Shown piece by piece: positions 49,104 to 63,240 of a stretch of DNA of 64,000 bases. This DNA comes from Adiantum capillus-veneris (lineage: Eukaryota > Streptophyta > Polypodiopsida > Polypodiales > Pteridaceae): the NCBI GenBank assembly GCA_014529385.2, contig CM043966.1, positions 106,591,587 to 106,655,586 of the forward strand, in the 5' to 3' direction. The notes beneath the pieces were generated by a model. It ran no database searches, was not told the origin of the DNA, and saw only the letters and a program-made list of their open reading frames with translations. The first letter of the stretch is position 1, and every line of letters begins with the position of its first letter. Both the position numbers and the translations under genes were made by a program.

Positions 49104-50100
49104 GTTCTCTTACCATTCCCCAAGCATGGCATAGAGGAGATCCTTTGTGATGAGTAGCCTCTTCTTGCATTTTAACCAAGGTAGTTCTAGGAGGCTCATC
49201 ACGTGTATTCTTGTGGGGGAAAGCATGATAGGCATGCCCTTGCTCCCCACACTTGAACAATGGTTATCTTTTTGATAACGCTCTAGCTCTTGAAGAGAGA
49301 GTTTTTTTTGCCTTTATAAACTCCCTTCTCCTTAGCTTTGTTGTTGCTGCCGTTGCCTTTGGGAGACTTTTGGACGTTGTCCTTCCCCTTAGGCTAGTTA
49401 CGGTCCTTGTTTTTCGTGGGCTGAAGATTTCTCTTAGCCCCTTTTTGGAAGTTGATTCTTGAAGCTACCATGATATGGTGTATGACCACAGATATGATGC
49501 ATGGCCTTTGAGAGTTAACATACTCCATCATATCCTCAGTTAAACCCGCACAAAATTGTTGTTTTTGCTCTCCAAAATACATCTTTTTGAAGACAGTGGC
49601 TTTGAGATGTAAATCCCAAAACTTGTCTACATATTTGTGAATAGATTCGTAGGGAGAGAGCTTCAAGCTTTGCCACTCGGCGAGTACTTTGTCTTTGGCA
49701 TCGGTAGCCAAAAACTGCTTCATGATGGAAGCTTTCCATGTTTGTGGAGCTTCACCATTTGCTTGTAGGCAAGACCACCATTACCTGGAAAACTTTTGAA
49801 AATGCATAGCTACATGACATAGCTTAGAGGACTCCATGAAGCCCTCATCTCCAAACACCGCATTGAATTGTTGGATAAAGGCCAAGACTTTGTCCGTAGC
49901 ACCAAAGGTTCCATTGTAGGTAAGGAAAGAGATGTTCTTTCCTCCCTCTCTAAACTTTTTGATCTTGGAATAGGGGCATCATTAGTTGCCCTTTTGTTAG
50001 TAAAATCAAAGCTATCAACATTCATTTCAATCTCTTTTCCCTTGTCAACCATACTAGCAATTTTTAGGTGTAAATTTTTACTTGTACTTTGGCACTTCAA
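49104..50100 (-). pseudogene. Chromovirus-type gag
   Basis: 50100-49810 covers the N-terminal part. 49739-49394 contains LAEWQSLKLSPYESIHKYVDKFWDLHLKA, the usual plant gag core. Downstream, about 49260-49110, is a zinc-knuckle relic CGEQGHAYH followed by a linker leading to the protease. Frame breaks occur near 49800 and 49390. Confidence 0.75.
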
Positions 50101-50451
50101 GCCCTAGTTGTTTCTACTCTTCTTCACCTTCAAAGATGAGCACTCAAGCATCTATACCTGTGGCTCAAATATTATTAATTGCAAGGAATAGAAGAGAGGG
50201 TTCAAAAGAGCCAAGACAGCACGAGGTTCCTGTCAAGCTTCTAATAGCTCAATAATGGTTAGCCATAAGCAATCCCCGTAGGCTCCATTCTTAAGACCAT
50301 AGCTCTCAACGGTACCCCGTTAATTGCATAAAGAAGGCATGCTTCAAGGATGAAAAATCCTATTCTACTTACTCTTTTGAAATTATTAACACCAACCATT
50401 TGTAGCAAGCTTGAGGACCTCTCTTCTTGAGTAAGAAAAGAGAAACCAATA

Positions 50452-50463
50452 GCTATGATACCA
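50452..50463 (-). other. Primer-binding site of the chromovirus-type element
   Basis: On the minus strand TGGTATCATAGC, one mismatch from the initiator-tRNA-Met complement TGGTATCAGAGC, one base after the LTR end. It fixes the element's orientation. Confidence 0.85.
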
Positions 50464-50464
50464 A

Positions 50465-52071
<1,607 letters not shown>

Positions 52072-52379
52072 CATGTTCTACTACTTGGCGATGCGCTCCC
52101 AAATGTTAAGGATTACCGAAGTTGCTAAGAAGTTTGAAGCTCTTGCAGCTGTCATAGGAGGGAAAAAAAACTAGAAGATAGCTACAGACCACGTTGTCAC
52201 GTGGGAGGTCTGAGAGAATACCCTGTCATGAGAATTACAATATTATTTAGGGATTAGCTTCAAGACACCCATAATATTATAAAGAAGTCATAAAAATCAA
52301 ATTTTGATGAATAAAAGAAGCATAGACTCAATTCTTGGTTCACATGTGTACTAAGTTTCTCTTTCTTTGTCTTGTTTTA

Positions 52380-53103
52380 GATGGATATTCTTAATTGTCT
52401 AGATGAAATCCCAAGTAACTTTGCACAACGAGTCTTTTTCAATTATGCGGCTCGATTCAGTCGCCATTGGGGAATTGAAGTGGTTCGAGTTTCAAAGGGG
52501 ACTAGAAACTACCTTGTACTGAACACTTACCTACCATGAGAGTTATATGTTTAAGCTCAGCCTAAACATTTGGACACAAGAGCCTAATAGGTTTATGACT
52601 AACCCATAGCTTTGGGTAAAGAAAAAGATCCAAGAAGGCAATGTTAAAGTGCAAGGATATGTTCTTTACCTTAACCTATGTTCTATTTTGGACATACCGA
52701 GTCGTGAACTCATACTTATCAAGAAGGCCCTCATGCTAAACCAAAGATATGGATTTTGAAATAATGTCACAATCAGAGTATGGAAGAAGTCAAATGGCAG
52801 CAACTAATTCTATTATGTACCCAGGATTGGTTCAATAGATTCTATGAACCTATTCTCAAATACAACCCTCAAAATGTTAATGTTGCCTTTTATGACTATG
52901 AGAAATCAAGGTGCATTAGTGACTTTGCCCAAGCACAACCAATGGCAGTAAACTTGAGTAGATATTTCTATAAAGGTGATGTAAACGAGCGGCATGCTCA
53001 TGTACACTCCTTTAATGGATTACCACTCATGCATGTGAAATGGCTACTCTTTCCTTGTAATAGGAACAATTGTCCACATATTCATGGAAATATCTTTTCA
53101 TAG
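52380..53103 (+). pseudogene. Unrecognised gene-like fragments
   Basis: An ATG at 52381 opens about 52 codons (MDILNCLDEIPSNFAQRV, HWGIEVVRVSKGTRNYLVL), and 52780-53103 reads DWFNRFYEPILKYNPQN, NVAFYDYEKSR, HAHVHSFNGLPLMHVKW with a closing CNRNNCPHIHG. Amino-acid composition looks real, but there are several stops between and I do not recognise a family. It is bordered by the gypsy LTR on the left and a copia fragment on the right. Confidence 0.3.
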
Positions 53104-53140
53104 TATGCCAATAAACTCCTAACCATGTTATATTTTCTTG

Positions 53141-53235
53141 CTAGGGTATGTTGATGCAAATATGGCAGGTGACAAAGATATTCGAAGGAGCACTAGTGGC
53201 TATGTCTTCACAGTTGGAGGTACAGTAGTTCATAC
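53141..53235 (+). pseudogene. Small copia RNase H fragment
   Basis: GYVDANMAGDKDIRRSTSGYVF with TVGG following is the copia RNase H start. At the DNA level it resembles 44012-44096 of the copia element in this window, with the frame intact here and broken there. It ends abruptly near 53235. Confidence 0.8.
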
Positions 53236-53479
53236 CGATGCATATTTTGAGGCTTATAACAGCACATATACTGATTCATGTACCAGTGGCAAAACCTTCA
53301 AAAAAAAAAATGGGCAAAGAGGCTAGGAACTGATGCTCCATGTACTGCAGCACTAAAAAACAGCCCTATCTGCCCAAAGGAAGAGTGCACAAGCAACCAC
53401 ACTCCACCTACAGTTTGACGCTAAAGAGCGAGTGTATACAAATTAGCAAAATTGTAAGAAGAACAAAACCACAACATCA

Positions 53480-53960
53480 AAATCTTAAACATGACAAATT
53501 CCTAAAAGCATAACCATAGCGTCGACTCCCAAACCACAGGCACAACACATGAAGATTTTATAGCCATAATTAAAACATGACTTGAAAATCGCAAAACCAT
53601 AAACATAACCCACTTGCCATACCATAACCATAACCTTCTTGTCATACCATAACCATAACAACCATACCATCATTGCAAAACCATAACCATAACTTGATTG
53701 CCAAACCCTAATCATAACATGATTGCCATACCATCATTGCAAAACCATAACCATAACTTGATTGCCAAACCATAACCATAACATGATTGCCATACCATCA
53801 TTGCAAAACCATACCCATAACTTGATTGCCAAACCATAACCATAACCTCTGTGCCATGCCATAACCATAACCTATGTGCCATACCATAATTGCAAAACCA
53901 TAACCATAACCTGATTGTCATATCACAATCATAATCGTAAATGGAATGCAAAACCATAAA
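53480..53960 (-). repeat. 64-bp minisatellite built on CCATAACCATAAC
   Basis: The word CATTGCAAAACCATAACCAT recurs at 53671, 53735 and (diverged) 53799, giving a 64-bp period; shorter ACCATAACCATAAC modules extend to both sides. The minus-strand Trp/Leu/Tyr-rich frames across it are repeat artefacts. Confidence 0.85.
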
Positions 53961-54114
53961 CATAAGCGTGAAACTGTACATGTATGAATGAGTACAATTG
54001 TATCAAGAAGACCACAGCTACATAAAAAAACATATATGGAGGATGTCACCCTCATGGTAATGCCTCCCAGTTGACGGCCTCTCCCTCCTCCTGCAGTTGG
54101 GTCAAAAGGGCCAC

Positions 54115-55075
54115 AAGTCCGTTTGTGCTTTTGAAGCACACAAGTCATTTCTGAAGACTTTTGTGCTTCTTAAGTCTATTTGCAGTTTTTCTACTATTTT
54201 CCGCTAGCTCTAACAAACTCACTTTCTCTAGCCATGCTCAATCTCCACACACCTTGGTCTAGAGGTGCACGAAGATTAGGACCACAGGGTAATAATCTCG
54301 TCTTTATTGGTAAATGACTATATATTAGGGTTTTTGAAGTCTGTGTGTGCTGTTGAAGTTCGATTTCTTTATTTTTCTTTGTCTGTTAAAGTTCGTTTGT
54401 GTTTTTGAAGTACACAAATCATTTCTAAAGACTTTTGCGTTTCTGAATTCCGTTTGCGGTTTTTCTACTATTTGCCGCTAGCTCTAACAACCTCACTTTC
54501 TCTAGTCATGCCCATTCTCCACACACGTTGGTCTAGAAGTGCACGGAGATCACGACCATAGGGTAATAATCTCGTCTTTATTGGTCAATGACTATATATT
54601 AGGGTTCTTGAAGTCTGTGTGCGCTATTGAAGTTCGCTTACGTTATTTTACTTTTTTTTGTCAAAATTCATTTGCGTTTTGGAAGTACACAAGTCATTTC
54701 TAAAGACTTTTGCGTTTTTGAAGTCTGTTTGTGGTTTTTCTACTATTTGCCACTAGCTCTAACAACCTCACATTCTCTAGCCATTCCCAATCTCCACACA
54801 CCTCGGTGTAGAGGTGCACGGAGATCAAGACCATAGGGTAATAATCTCATCTTTATTGGTCAATGACTATACATTAGAGTTTTTGAATTCTATGTGCACT
54901 ATTGAAGTTTGATTACATCATTTTTGAAGACTTTGAAGTTTTTGAAGTATATTTGCAGTTTTTCTATTGTTTGCCGCTAGCTCTAACAACCTCACATTCT
55001 CTAGCCATGCCCGATCCCCGCACACCTCGGTCTAGAGGTGCACAGAGATCAAGACCACACAGTACCAATCTCGGG
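54115..55075 (+). repeat. Satellite-like tandem repeat of about 270 bp, nearly four copies
   Basis: GACTTTTG...GTCTRTTTGCRGTTTTTCTACTATTTKCC followed by GCTAGCTCTAACAA, CTCTAGCCATGCCC and GTCTAGAGGTGCAC recurs starting near 54145, 54420, 54695 and 54916 (periods about 275, 275 and 221). Copies differ by scattered substitutions. No gene inside. Confidence 0.88.
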
Positions 55076-55690
55076 TGTGTCAAATGTTTTTGAGTTAGAG
55101 TCCCCCTCAGTTTTCATTTTTGTAGTCCAAACCTTTTTCAATGTTGGTTTTAATTTTTGGTATTCACTCTTGCTTATTGTTTTGGACATTTTTGGTGACT
55201 TTTTGTTTTTGTTTATTGCCTGTTTCTTATTCTATTTTTTTACTTTACCTGAAAACTTGTCATTTTCAATGGTTTTCACGTTATCTTGTCTTGTCCACAA
55301 TCATCTGCTCCCCTGAGCATAAGATATTGCATTTTGGTCATCAACTTTGGCTTCTTTTTTTTTTTGGTTGTTTCTTCATTTGTTTTCTCTATGATATCTC
55401 TCTTGTCTCCGTGTTTTTTGGTTAGAAAACTCGTAGAAAATTGCCTCATCCTCCCTTTTCACAATTTCGTGTTTAGATTCACCCGAGAGTTTGTCTTCTA
55501 CATCATTCCCTAATTCCTTGCTCCTTGAATCATGGTATTTATCTTCATCATCATGTGAAAGGTCATGTATAGAAACTCATCCTGTATCCGTTTACATTTG
55601 CTTACCAATTTTGTTCTAGTAGTTTTTCGAAAGTATTTCAGTTTCTTGGACCGCCAAAACCATTAGAAAGGGTCTTATATCATAGCCATC
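55076..55690. other. T-rich spacer, nothing recognised
   Basis: Long T-rich runs on the plus strand give hydrophobic apparent frames of low complexity. No motif of a known gene or element was seen. Confidence 0.4.
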
Positions 55691-58600
55691 TTGGTCGCAA
55701 AATGTGGTGTTGGTTATCTCATTTACACATACATTAAGAGTCACTAGTATTTGATCCCATCCAAAAGGTTAAAATAACTCTTCTAAGAACGGTTCCTTTA
55801 TGTAGTGCTTGTCTTCTACTGCACGCTCTAGGATGAAATCCTCCTTCTTAAGACTCCCGCATTCTGATGCTCCGCACATCCAAACATAAGCATCCCTTAC
55901 TAGCCAAGTAGGTAATCGTGTTCTGTTATTTGTAGTTACATCAAAGTTTTCTATCGAAGTTTGGTTGATGTCCCTGTAACTATGATCCTTGGTGTTCACT
56001 TTGACTATGACCCCTTTGTGCTGCAAATAGAGATGGTCATAGCCCCAATCATGAATCATTTTAAGTTGACGCATAAAGGTCACCCCAAAGTAACTTCAAA
56101 GTTGTTGCCTTTTCCAAAATCTACCACTGCAAAGGTGTGTTTGTATTCTATCCCACATGAGGATAATACAACTTGTTCCAACATCCCCAAGGGTCTTTCC
56201 ACTTATCCATCAGCTAATTGCAATTCCATGTGCATTTTTTTGAAAACTGGTCTTCCCCATTTCTCCTAGATTCCTTTTGTAGTAATGGCTATTCCCGCCT
56301 AGCTTTCGAGTATCACAATGGTGGTTACCCCCTTAAATTCCAGAGGTAAGGTGGTGGTTTTGTCTTCACCTTCACAATAATCACCTACCTTATTTACTGG
56401 TACAGGTTCCACGTTTGGTTTCTCAGGATAGTTTGGTTTCTTAGTTTCTTCCATCAATCTATCTATTGGCTGGACTTTTATCCCCATCTTCTCCAAGTTT
56501 TTGCTCATTTTTCCCCACAGGTATGGTTTGATCTTCAACAATTTTGCAAGAGTGATAGTGCATCTGATAGGAGAAGACAATAGATTGTGCAAGCTGTTTG
56601 TATCCGTCACTTGTAGAATTGAATTCCACTTGGATGGCACAACCTTAATCTTGGATTTAGTCTCATATTCCCCTATGAAGGACGGTAAGATTCTTATGGA
56701 TGCCAATTTTTCTCTATCAAGACCTCTGTCCCTGCGTCTCCATACAATGACTGAATATCTCATGGATAGATTTCATGATCCATATTTATTTTAGGGATTG
56801 GTGCTGATATCAAAGTGGCACTCTTGTCTTTTTTATTTTTGATTGTTTCCCATAATGATTGTGCCCATGGTTTGTCTACTTCTGGAATTTTTTGCATCTC
56901 TAGAGATATATCCTCGTATGTTGTGTTTGTGATAACTCCAGTAGTAAGTGGCTCCTCTTTGTCTGCTTCCACAAGTTTTGTTTTATTATCTGGATTCTGA
57001 GTGCAAATCACAAGTAAGTGATATTTTTTGCATCAGTCATAGAATACTTGAATTTTGTCTTCTTCGTGCTGGTTTCTCCTTGTTTTCCTGTGCTTCCCTT
57101 TCTCAACTCTTGCATTACCGGCCCAAAACTTTTTGGAACTTCAGGCTGCACTATGGCTTGAGCATCTTTGACAAGTCTCTTGTAAACTTCCAGTCTCCTA
57201 GTTTCTCTAGATGTGGATAGTTCAACAGTATTTGCTCCAGAGCTTGGTTGTTATTAAGCCTTGCAGCATGTGCTTTGAATATTGCATCTAAGTGTTCATT
57301 CACTTTCTCCACCAAGATCAAAACACCTGAGTCAGTCTTTGACTCTTTTGCTCTCTTTGCGTCTTTTTTACTTTCTTGCTTATGTTTAAGCCATTCTTTG
57401 GTTTGATTCACTTTAATTTCCAAGCAGATTTCTCTTGCAGCCTCTTCGCTTTCATTTTATCCCGTTTGGCTTTCCAATATTTTCTTTGAGTTCTAATCGA
57501 TCCGTTGTCCAATTTGATTTATTCTGGGAGTTTTAGATCATCTGCTATTGGTCAATTTCTTGCAACTTCTTGAGCTTGAGCTCTAGTCACCACTTTGATA
57601 GGAATTGTTGGCTCACACTTTGATTTGCTCGTGCATGGTAATATTCCAATGACATCAATAATTGCTTTTCCAGGATTGTTTGGGTTTTTTGCACAGTTTT
57701 GAATAAAATGGTCTCTCCCGCATGTGTCACAAAATCCAAAGATTTTTCTTTGTTGACCTTTAAAGGGGCATCCCCTCGCCCAATGGTTACCTCCATATTC
57801 ATAACATGGGCCCTTGGGTTTGGCTAATGGTGGTGATAATCCCTATGCTTGTAGTTTTGGTCTACTATGAGCATGAGTGTGTTTTCATCCATCATAAACT
57901 GGTTTCTAGATGTTTGAGCCACATACAAAGGTTCAGGAATTCCCTTAGCACGATCCCAATATGGTCTTCCTTTTGGAGCATAAGCTAGTCCCTCTGTCTC
58001 TCTCACATGATTTTTGACTGGCTCTTCATAATAGATAGTTAGTAGCATCATTGATTGAGTCACAAATGACTTTGTAGGCTACACCCAACACACAATGGCT
58101 CCATTGTCCTACGATAAAGATGGCTATTGCCCCAATACTGGTTGTGGTTTTTCCCCTCCCTATATTTATTTGTTATTTCCCATCTGGTACCTCGGAGGCG
58201 GTGGCAATTGCTGCACTGCTGCTGCAGGTAGTCCATACGGCCTTTCCCTCACATAGTTATGGATAAATAAACACTCGCTAGTGTCATGGTTTCTATATTT
58301 TTTCTCTATGGCACACCACTTCAACATTTGTGGAGCACTAACTGCTTGTGGCTTCTATGGTCTCAAATTAGGATTTTGCTTGTAGGTTTGATTCATTCTA
58401 CGGACCACTTCCTCGACCTAATGTTCCACATTTGGTGTGATTGCAGCAGGAGCACTTTGCTTTGCAGAAATCCCACTGGATGTAGAAGATGCACTACTAA
58501 GATTGGTCTCTACTTCTTTCATTACCTCGCCATAAGTCTTGCAATTGTCTCACAATTGTCAACCAAGTACGAGGCTTCCCTAGTGACTAGTTCAAACGGG

Positions 58601-58850
58601 GTACACGCTTTTAGATAAAAGTCCTTTTTGAGAGTTTTGTTTCTCAAGCCCTCAATAAAGAGAATCGATAATCGATCATACTGTGGTAACTCTCACCCTG
58701 AACATCATCTAATGTACTGCTTGAAGCGAAGGGAATCTTCCTTTAATTTTTCATTATATTTTTGCAAAAAAATCATAAATCTAAGAACCTGTGTAAGCCC
58801 AATTCCTCTTTTGGAGACTTCCTCAGCAAACTCTCATAGGAGTTGATCAC
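55690..58850 (-). pseudogene. Ty3/gypsy-like gag-protease block B
   Basis: Right to left: gag-like segments (58063-57824 with MDENTLML; 57802-57587 with DFVTHAGETILF, which resembles a degraded knuckle region; 57423-57151 charged and helical), then 56763-56299 ending NKVGDYCEGEDKTTTLPLEFKG and TIVILES, the strand leading to an aspartic-protease active site (DSGAG expected, ES seen). 56083-55769 continues with ATNNRTRLPTWLVRDA-like text and MCGASECGSL. The block parallels 59600-62400 in order and content. No reverse transcriptase follows on the left. Confidence 0.6.
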
Positions 58851-59600
58851 TGGTCAAGACATCTCTACTATTGAGGGGCTGGAACCAGGTTAATGCAATT
58901 CCCTCCAATGTTAACCCAAATCCCTCCAATACAATTTGCTTGACCGCAAATACATCAAGATAACAAAGCTCATAAAATCCTGACCTTTTATCGTTTATGG
59001 TGCATTTAGTCCCTTGATCAAAGACAACCCACGCAACTCTGATCTATTGAATTTATTCAAAATTCATTGGATGAATAAGTGGGTTGCTATCGGGGGCAAG
59101 CAGATAATAAATAGTGCTAGGACACTCCCAAAGTAGAACTGGACTTTCCCACAGTGGAATCACTTGAAAGTGCCATTTGTCGAGCTTAAAATACCCACAG
59201 AACAAATTGACATCATCAACTTTCCTATCCATGATATTTCATTTGAACGTGCATTTATTTCTCTAATGGGGCATCTATTGTTGTTTCAAATGAAGTTTCC
59301 ACCACATGTACTATGATTGGTGACACAATGTTTTGCCGTTACAAGCATCAGGAATTGCATTTTACCTTTTCCTCTCAACATTGAATTTTCTCTAGTCATG
59401 TTTAAGGCTCTTTTTTCATATAGTTTTTTATTTGGAAAGTCGTAAAATCGAACATCCTCTATGGTCTCTTCTTGATCACTAGGGTTGTCAAAGCATTCGG
59501 CACCTGCATCATCATCCTATTTGAAATGCTTTGGATATTCCTAAAACAACTCTTGCTCTTCTTTTTTGTCTTGCTTTCTTATTTTGGGTTCCTTCAATGT
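58851..59600. other. Junction between the two gag-protease blocks
   Basis: Scattered gag-like words on the minus strand but no continuous frame. I could not identify an LTR, primer site or purine tract that would show whether blocks A and B are separate elements or a duplication. Confidence 0.35.
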
Positions 59601-62600
59601 TTGACTATCACCCTCTTTCCCAACTACATTGACCATGTAATATGGATGGCATCATAGCCATCCTTGTCACAAAACTTTGTCGTGGGACCGTCCAACAACA
59701 CAGACATCCAAGGTTCCAAAATGTGTTCCCATCCTAAAGGCTCTAGTGCTTCCTCTGGAAAGGGTTCTAGGATGTAGTCGTTGTCTTCTAAAGCCCTTTC
59801 TAGGATACATTCTTTGCACTTTAAGCTCCGATAATTTGAATCTCCACACATCCATAGCTATTTGGATTGAACCACCCATGCTAGGAGATCGGATCCGACT
59901 AATGTAGCTAAATTGAACTCTTCAATAGTCTTGTCACATCCTTGTAATGATGGATTTTTAAGTTTATTCAAGTTGTGGTCTCTATGTTTCTTAGGTGTAT
60001 GGGGTTGTACCCCCAATCCTAGATCATTTTTAATTATCTCACGAATGGTCTTCCAAGTATGATGTCGTAATTTTTCTTCTTGCCAAAATCAACAATGACA
60101 AATGTATGCTCATGTTCAATTCCGCAAGAGGTGACAATCACTTTCTCTAGAAGTCCTAGGGGTTTCTCTATATATCCATCTATGAGATGTAGTTTCATTC
60201 TTTTTGCCTTTAAAGTAGACTTTCCCCATTTTTTCTAGGTTTCTTTTGTAGCAATGGCTACTCCAATCCCACTGTCAAGAATTGCCATGGTGGTGACACC
60301 TTGAAATTTCCTAAAGGAAGAGTTGTGTTTCCATCTTCTCCTTCACAATATTCTCCAACTTTATTCGCTGGTGCTAACCTAGTAGTTAGATAGGGTTTTT
60401 TAAGTTTGCGGATTCCCTCTTGAATTTGTGTTGAAGGTTTCTTCACACCAAACTTTTCTAGACAGCCTCCTACCATCATCCACATGTTAGGTCATATTTA
60501 CAATAGCTCAGCTAATGTTATTGTGCATATCACAGGTGTCAACAAAACGTCTATCAGCCCTTTAGAGTTGCTCTAGCAGCGATAACTTTCTTAGAAGAGA
60601 GTCTCTGTGATGGGATTGCGCCAACATCTGATTTTGCCTCATGCTCTCCCATATAGGATGTTAGTGTTTTCAGCAAATGGGGTTGGCTATCTATTTATTG
60701 AACAAATTCTCGGTCTTCCCATTAACATTGCATTTCTAGATTCATTTGATATCCTACCTCAAATTCCTCTATTGGTGGAAGAAACACTCCTCTTCCATCA
60801 CTGGTTTGGTTTACGTGTTTTCTTAGTGCACTCGCTTCATTGGCCTCTTTGCCCATCTATTTCTCTACACCCCTTTGGTATATATAGGTGGAATCCCTTG
60901 GAAGAGTCATCCATGGTAATCAACACTATCTTTGGTTCTGGTGCTCGGATTTCAAGTTCTCATTGGTGCTTCGGACTAGAATTGTTCTCTCCTGGTTTGG
61001 TGGGATGATTGGTGTTGGTGGGACAATCAGAACATCTTGAAAGTCTGTTCACGTTCCTTCCTAGCTTTCATCCTATCTTTCTACGACTTTTGCTGACTTT
61101 TTTGTTCAATGCTAGGTGCATCAATTTTTTGTTCTTTTACGATGGGTTCATTTGCCATTTTTTGAGCTTGGGCTCTTGTGATCACCTGGATTGGTATCAC
61201 ATTTTTGTTTTTTGACCCACTACTAAATGGTATTGCCTCAAGTATATTCAACGTTACTTTTGATCCTTTGTTAGGGTTCATTGGGCAATCAAAAATCAAA
61301 TGAGGAGCATATGAGTGATTCCACACTCGGTATAGTATGCATTCACCCTAATGATTTCATCATGGGTAGTCTCTTATTAAGTGGTCATCGCCACACTTGT
61401 AACAAGGTCCTTTGGGTTGTTGAGGTGGTCCTTGAGTAGCCCTCTGCTGATAGGCAGAGGGCTACTCAAGGTCATCTCCACACTTATAACAAGGTCCTTT
61501 GGGTTGTTGAGGTGATCCTTGAGTATCCCTCTGTCAATAGGAAGGTCTTCATCCCGCAAATCCTCCACTTGCTATGAATAGCAATGTCCATTCATCCAAA
61601 TTATATCTACCTTCTCCTATAGCTTGTGCCACAGTTGGTGGTCCAACCAATCCAATTATGCTCCATGGTTCCGACGCTTTGGGTTCTTCAGGTGGATAGT
61701 ATCCCTTATTGGTCATATATCCCCTAGGCTCTTTGTAATATGCAGGAATTGGCACAAGTGCCTGCTCCTCAGGTTCTTCTATAGTTGGTGTGTACCTATT
61801 TCCTACAAGTCTTGTTCATAGCAATGTAGGTTGTTGTTCTAAAATTGGTTGTGGCCTTTCAACTCCCAATGGTCCTGGAAGAATTTTTGTTGTGTACCTT
61901 GGCATTGGTGGGGCTTGAGCTTGTGCTACTTGGGGTTGCGAGGCATAATAGCATTCTTTTATGTATCCCTTGTTGTAATAGCACTCTTCAATGGCATGAT
62001 TTGTCCATTTTTGCTCTATCGCACACCACTTAGGTTGCTTAACATGCAGCTTAGCAAATGGATTAATCCTCTTGATCACCTCTTCAATGAGTTGCTCTTG
62101 ATTTAGCAAAGATTAAGATCTTTTACTGACTTGGTGGACATGGATCCAGTATGTTGTGACGAGGATTTTTGTCCAAATCCTTGTACTCTCCTTCCTTGTA
62201 AATAGGAAAATTATTTACCAAGTGTAGAGCTTCTTTTGCCAATTCGTTCAGTGTAGTGCTCTTTTTCATGTGTAGATATTTTTCGAGATCTGCATTCCTT
62301 GGTCCTTGGATAAAAATGAGCATTAACCTTGACTGGGTTGACAGTTCTTCTACTAGACAGAACTTCACATATTTTTTTAGCCGTAAGGCTAATTTTTGTA
62401 CAGATTCACTTATTTCTGCTTGAATTTATGGATTTGTGAGACATTGTTATGAGCTATACCCCTTTGAGTGGTGGTGGTGGTGTTGCTCCTAGCACTGGTA
62501 CGGCCTGATATCCACCTCTATATGATTTGTAGTGTTGCATATTTTTTGAGTGCTTGAAATGATAACATTGGTTGCAGGTTTTGAGGGTTGGTCAATGGCT

Positions 62601-63240
62601 TTCCAGTGGTATGTGATGTGGTGTCATAGTCTTCTGAGAAGGGATTGGTTGATTTGCTAGGGGTATGTGTGGGATTTTGCTTTTCTTCAGGAGCCTGTGT
62701 CTAAGCTTAGGAGGTAGTTCTTGAATCCCCATGACCATCTTCCCTTTTGCCATGTTATCTCCATACTAATTGTAGTTTTATGGGTCTCTGACAATGAGAT
62801 AGTGGTTCCCCTCTTCATCGTGGAATCTATCACCATCATTGTATACTTGGATTACTCCTAATCCTTGAGCAATATGTTCTTCAATACAGATGCAATTGCG
62901 TCCTCAAGCATCCGTGTAAACTAGGGCTCCATGGGAATTTGTTCCCTCTATAAAGATTCTCGTGTATTTTGGTGTGGTGAAAGGGGTTTGAGAGGTGCTA
63001 CCTCATGAGGCCCTTTGTTGTTGGAAGAATCCTTGTTGCCAGCTAGCCATCCAGTGATATGATTTGTTAGAAGAGGGGTCAGTACCACTACCCCTCTCTA
63101 TGATTAGTGCTAAGGGATCTATCCTAGCTTGGTTTACGCTCTCTTCCATTGATATTAGACTCCCTTGGTCAGTTGTCACTCTAGCGTCTCTCAGAAGATA
63201 ACTACCCAATCTCAAATACATGAAACAACACAGACACACT
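59600..63240 (-). pseudogene. Ty3/gypsy-like gag-protease block A
   Basis: Right to left: 63239-63003 (gag N-terminal-like, ARIDPLALIIERGSG), 62368-62123 (LIFIQGPRNADLEKYL, a gag core segment), 62109-61816 with a knuckle-like WCAIEQKWTNHAIEECYYN, a zinc-knuckle relic CYKCGDDH near 61395, 61326-61081 (CPMNPNKGSK, ITRAQAQKMANEP), and 60485-60258 ending CEGEDGNTTLPL before the protease site. 59851-59624 has MCGDSNYRSLKCKECILERALEDNDYI, matching block B. A stretch of about 85 bases with the knuckle is tandemly duplicated (61380-61460 and 61466-61550). No reverse transcriptase is present. Confidence 0.6.

Noticed and set aside
53485-53981. Minus-strand frames rich in Trp, Leu and Tyr resembling membrane proteins
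   Set aside because: They follow the 64-bp minisatellite exactly and change frame with it.
55141-55425. Hydrophobic plus-strand frames suggesting a membrane protein
   Set aside because: Generated by T-rich sequence; frames are short, overlapping and without a credible start.
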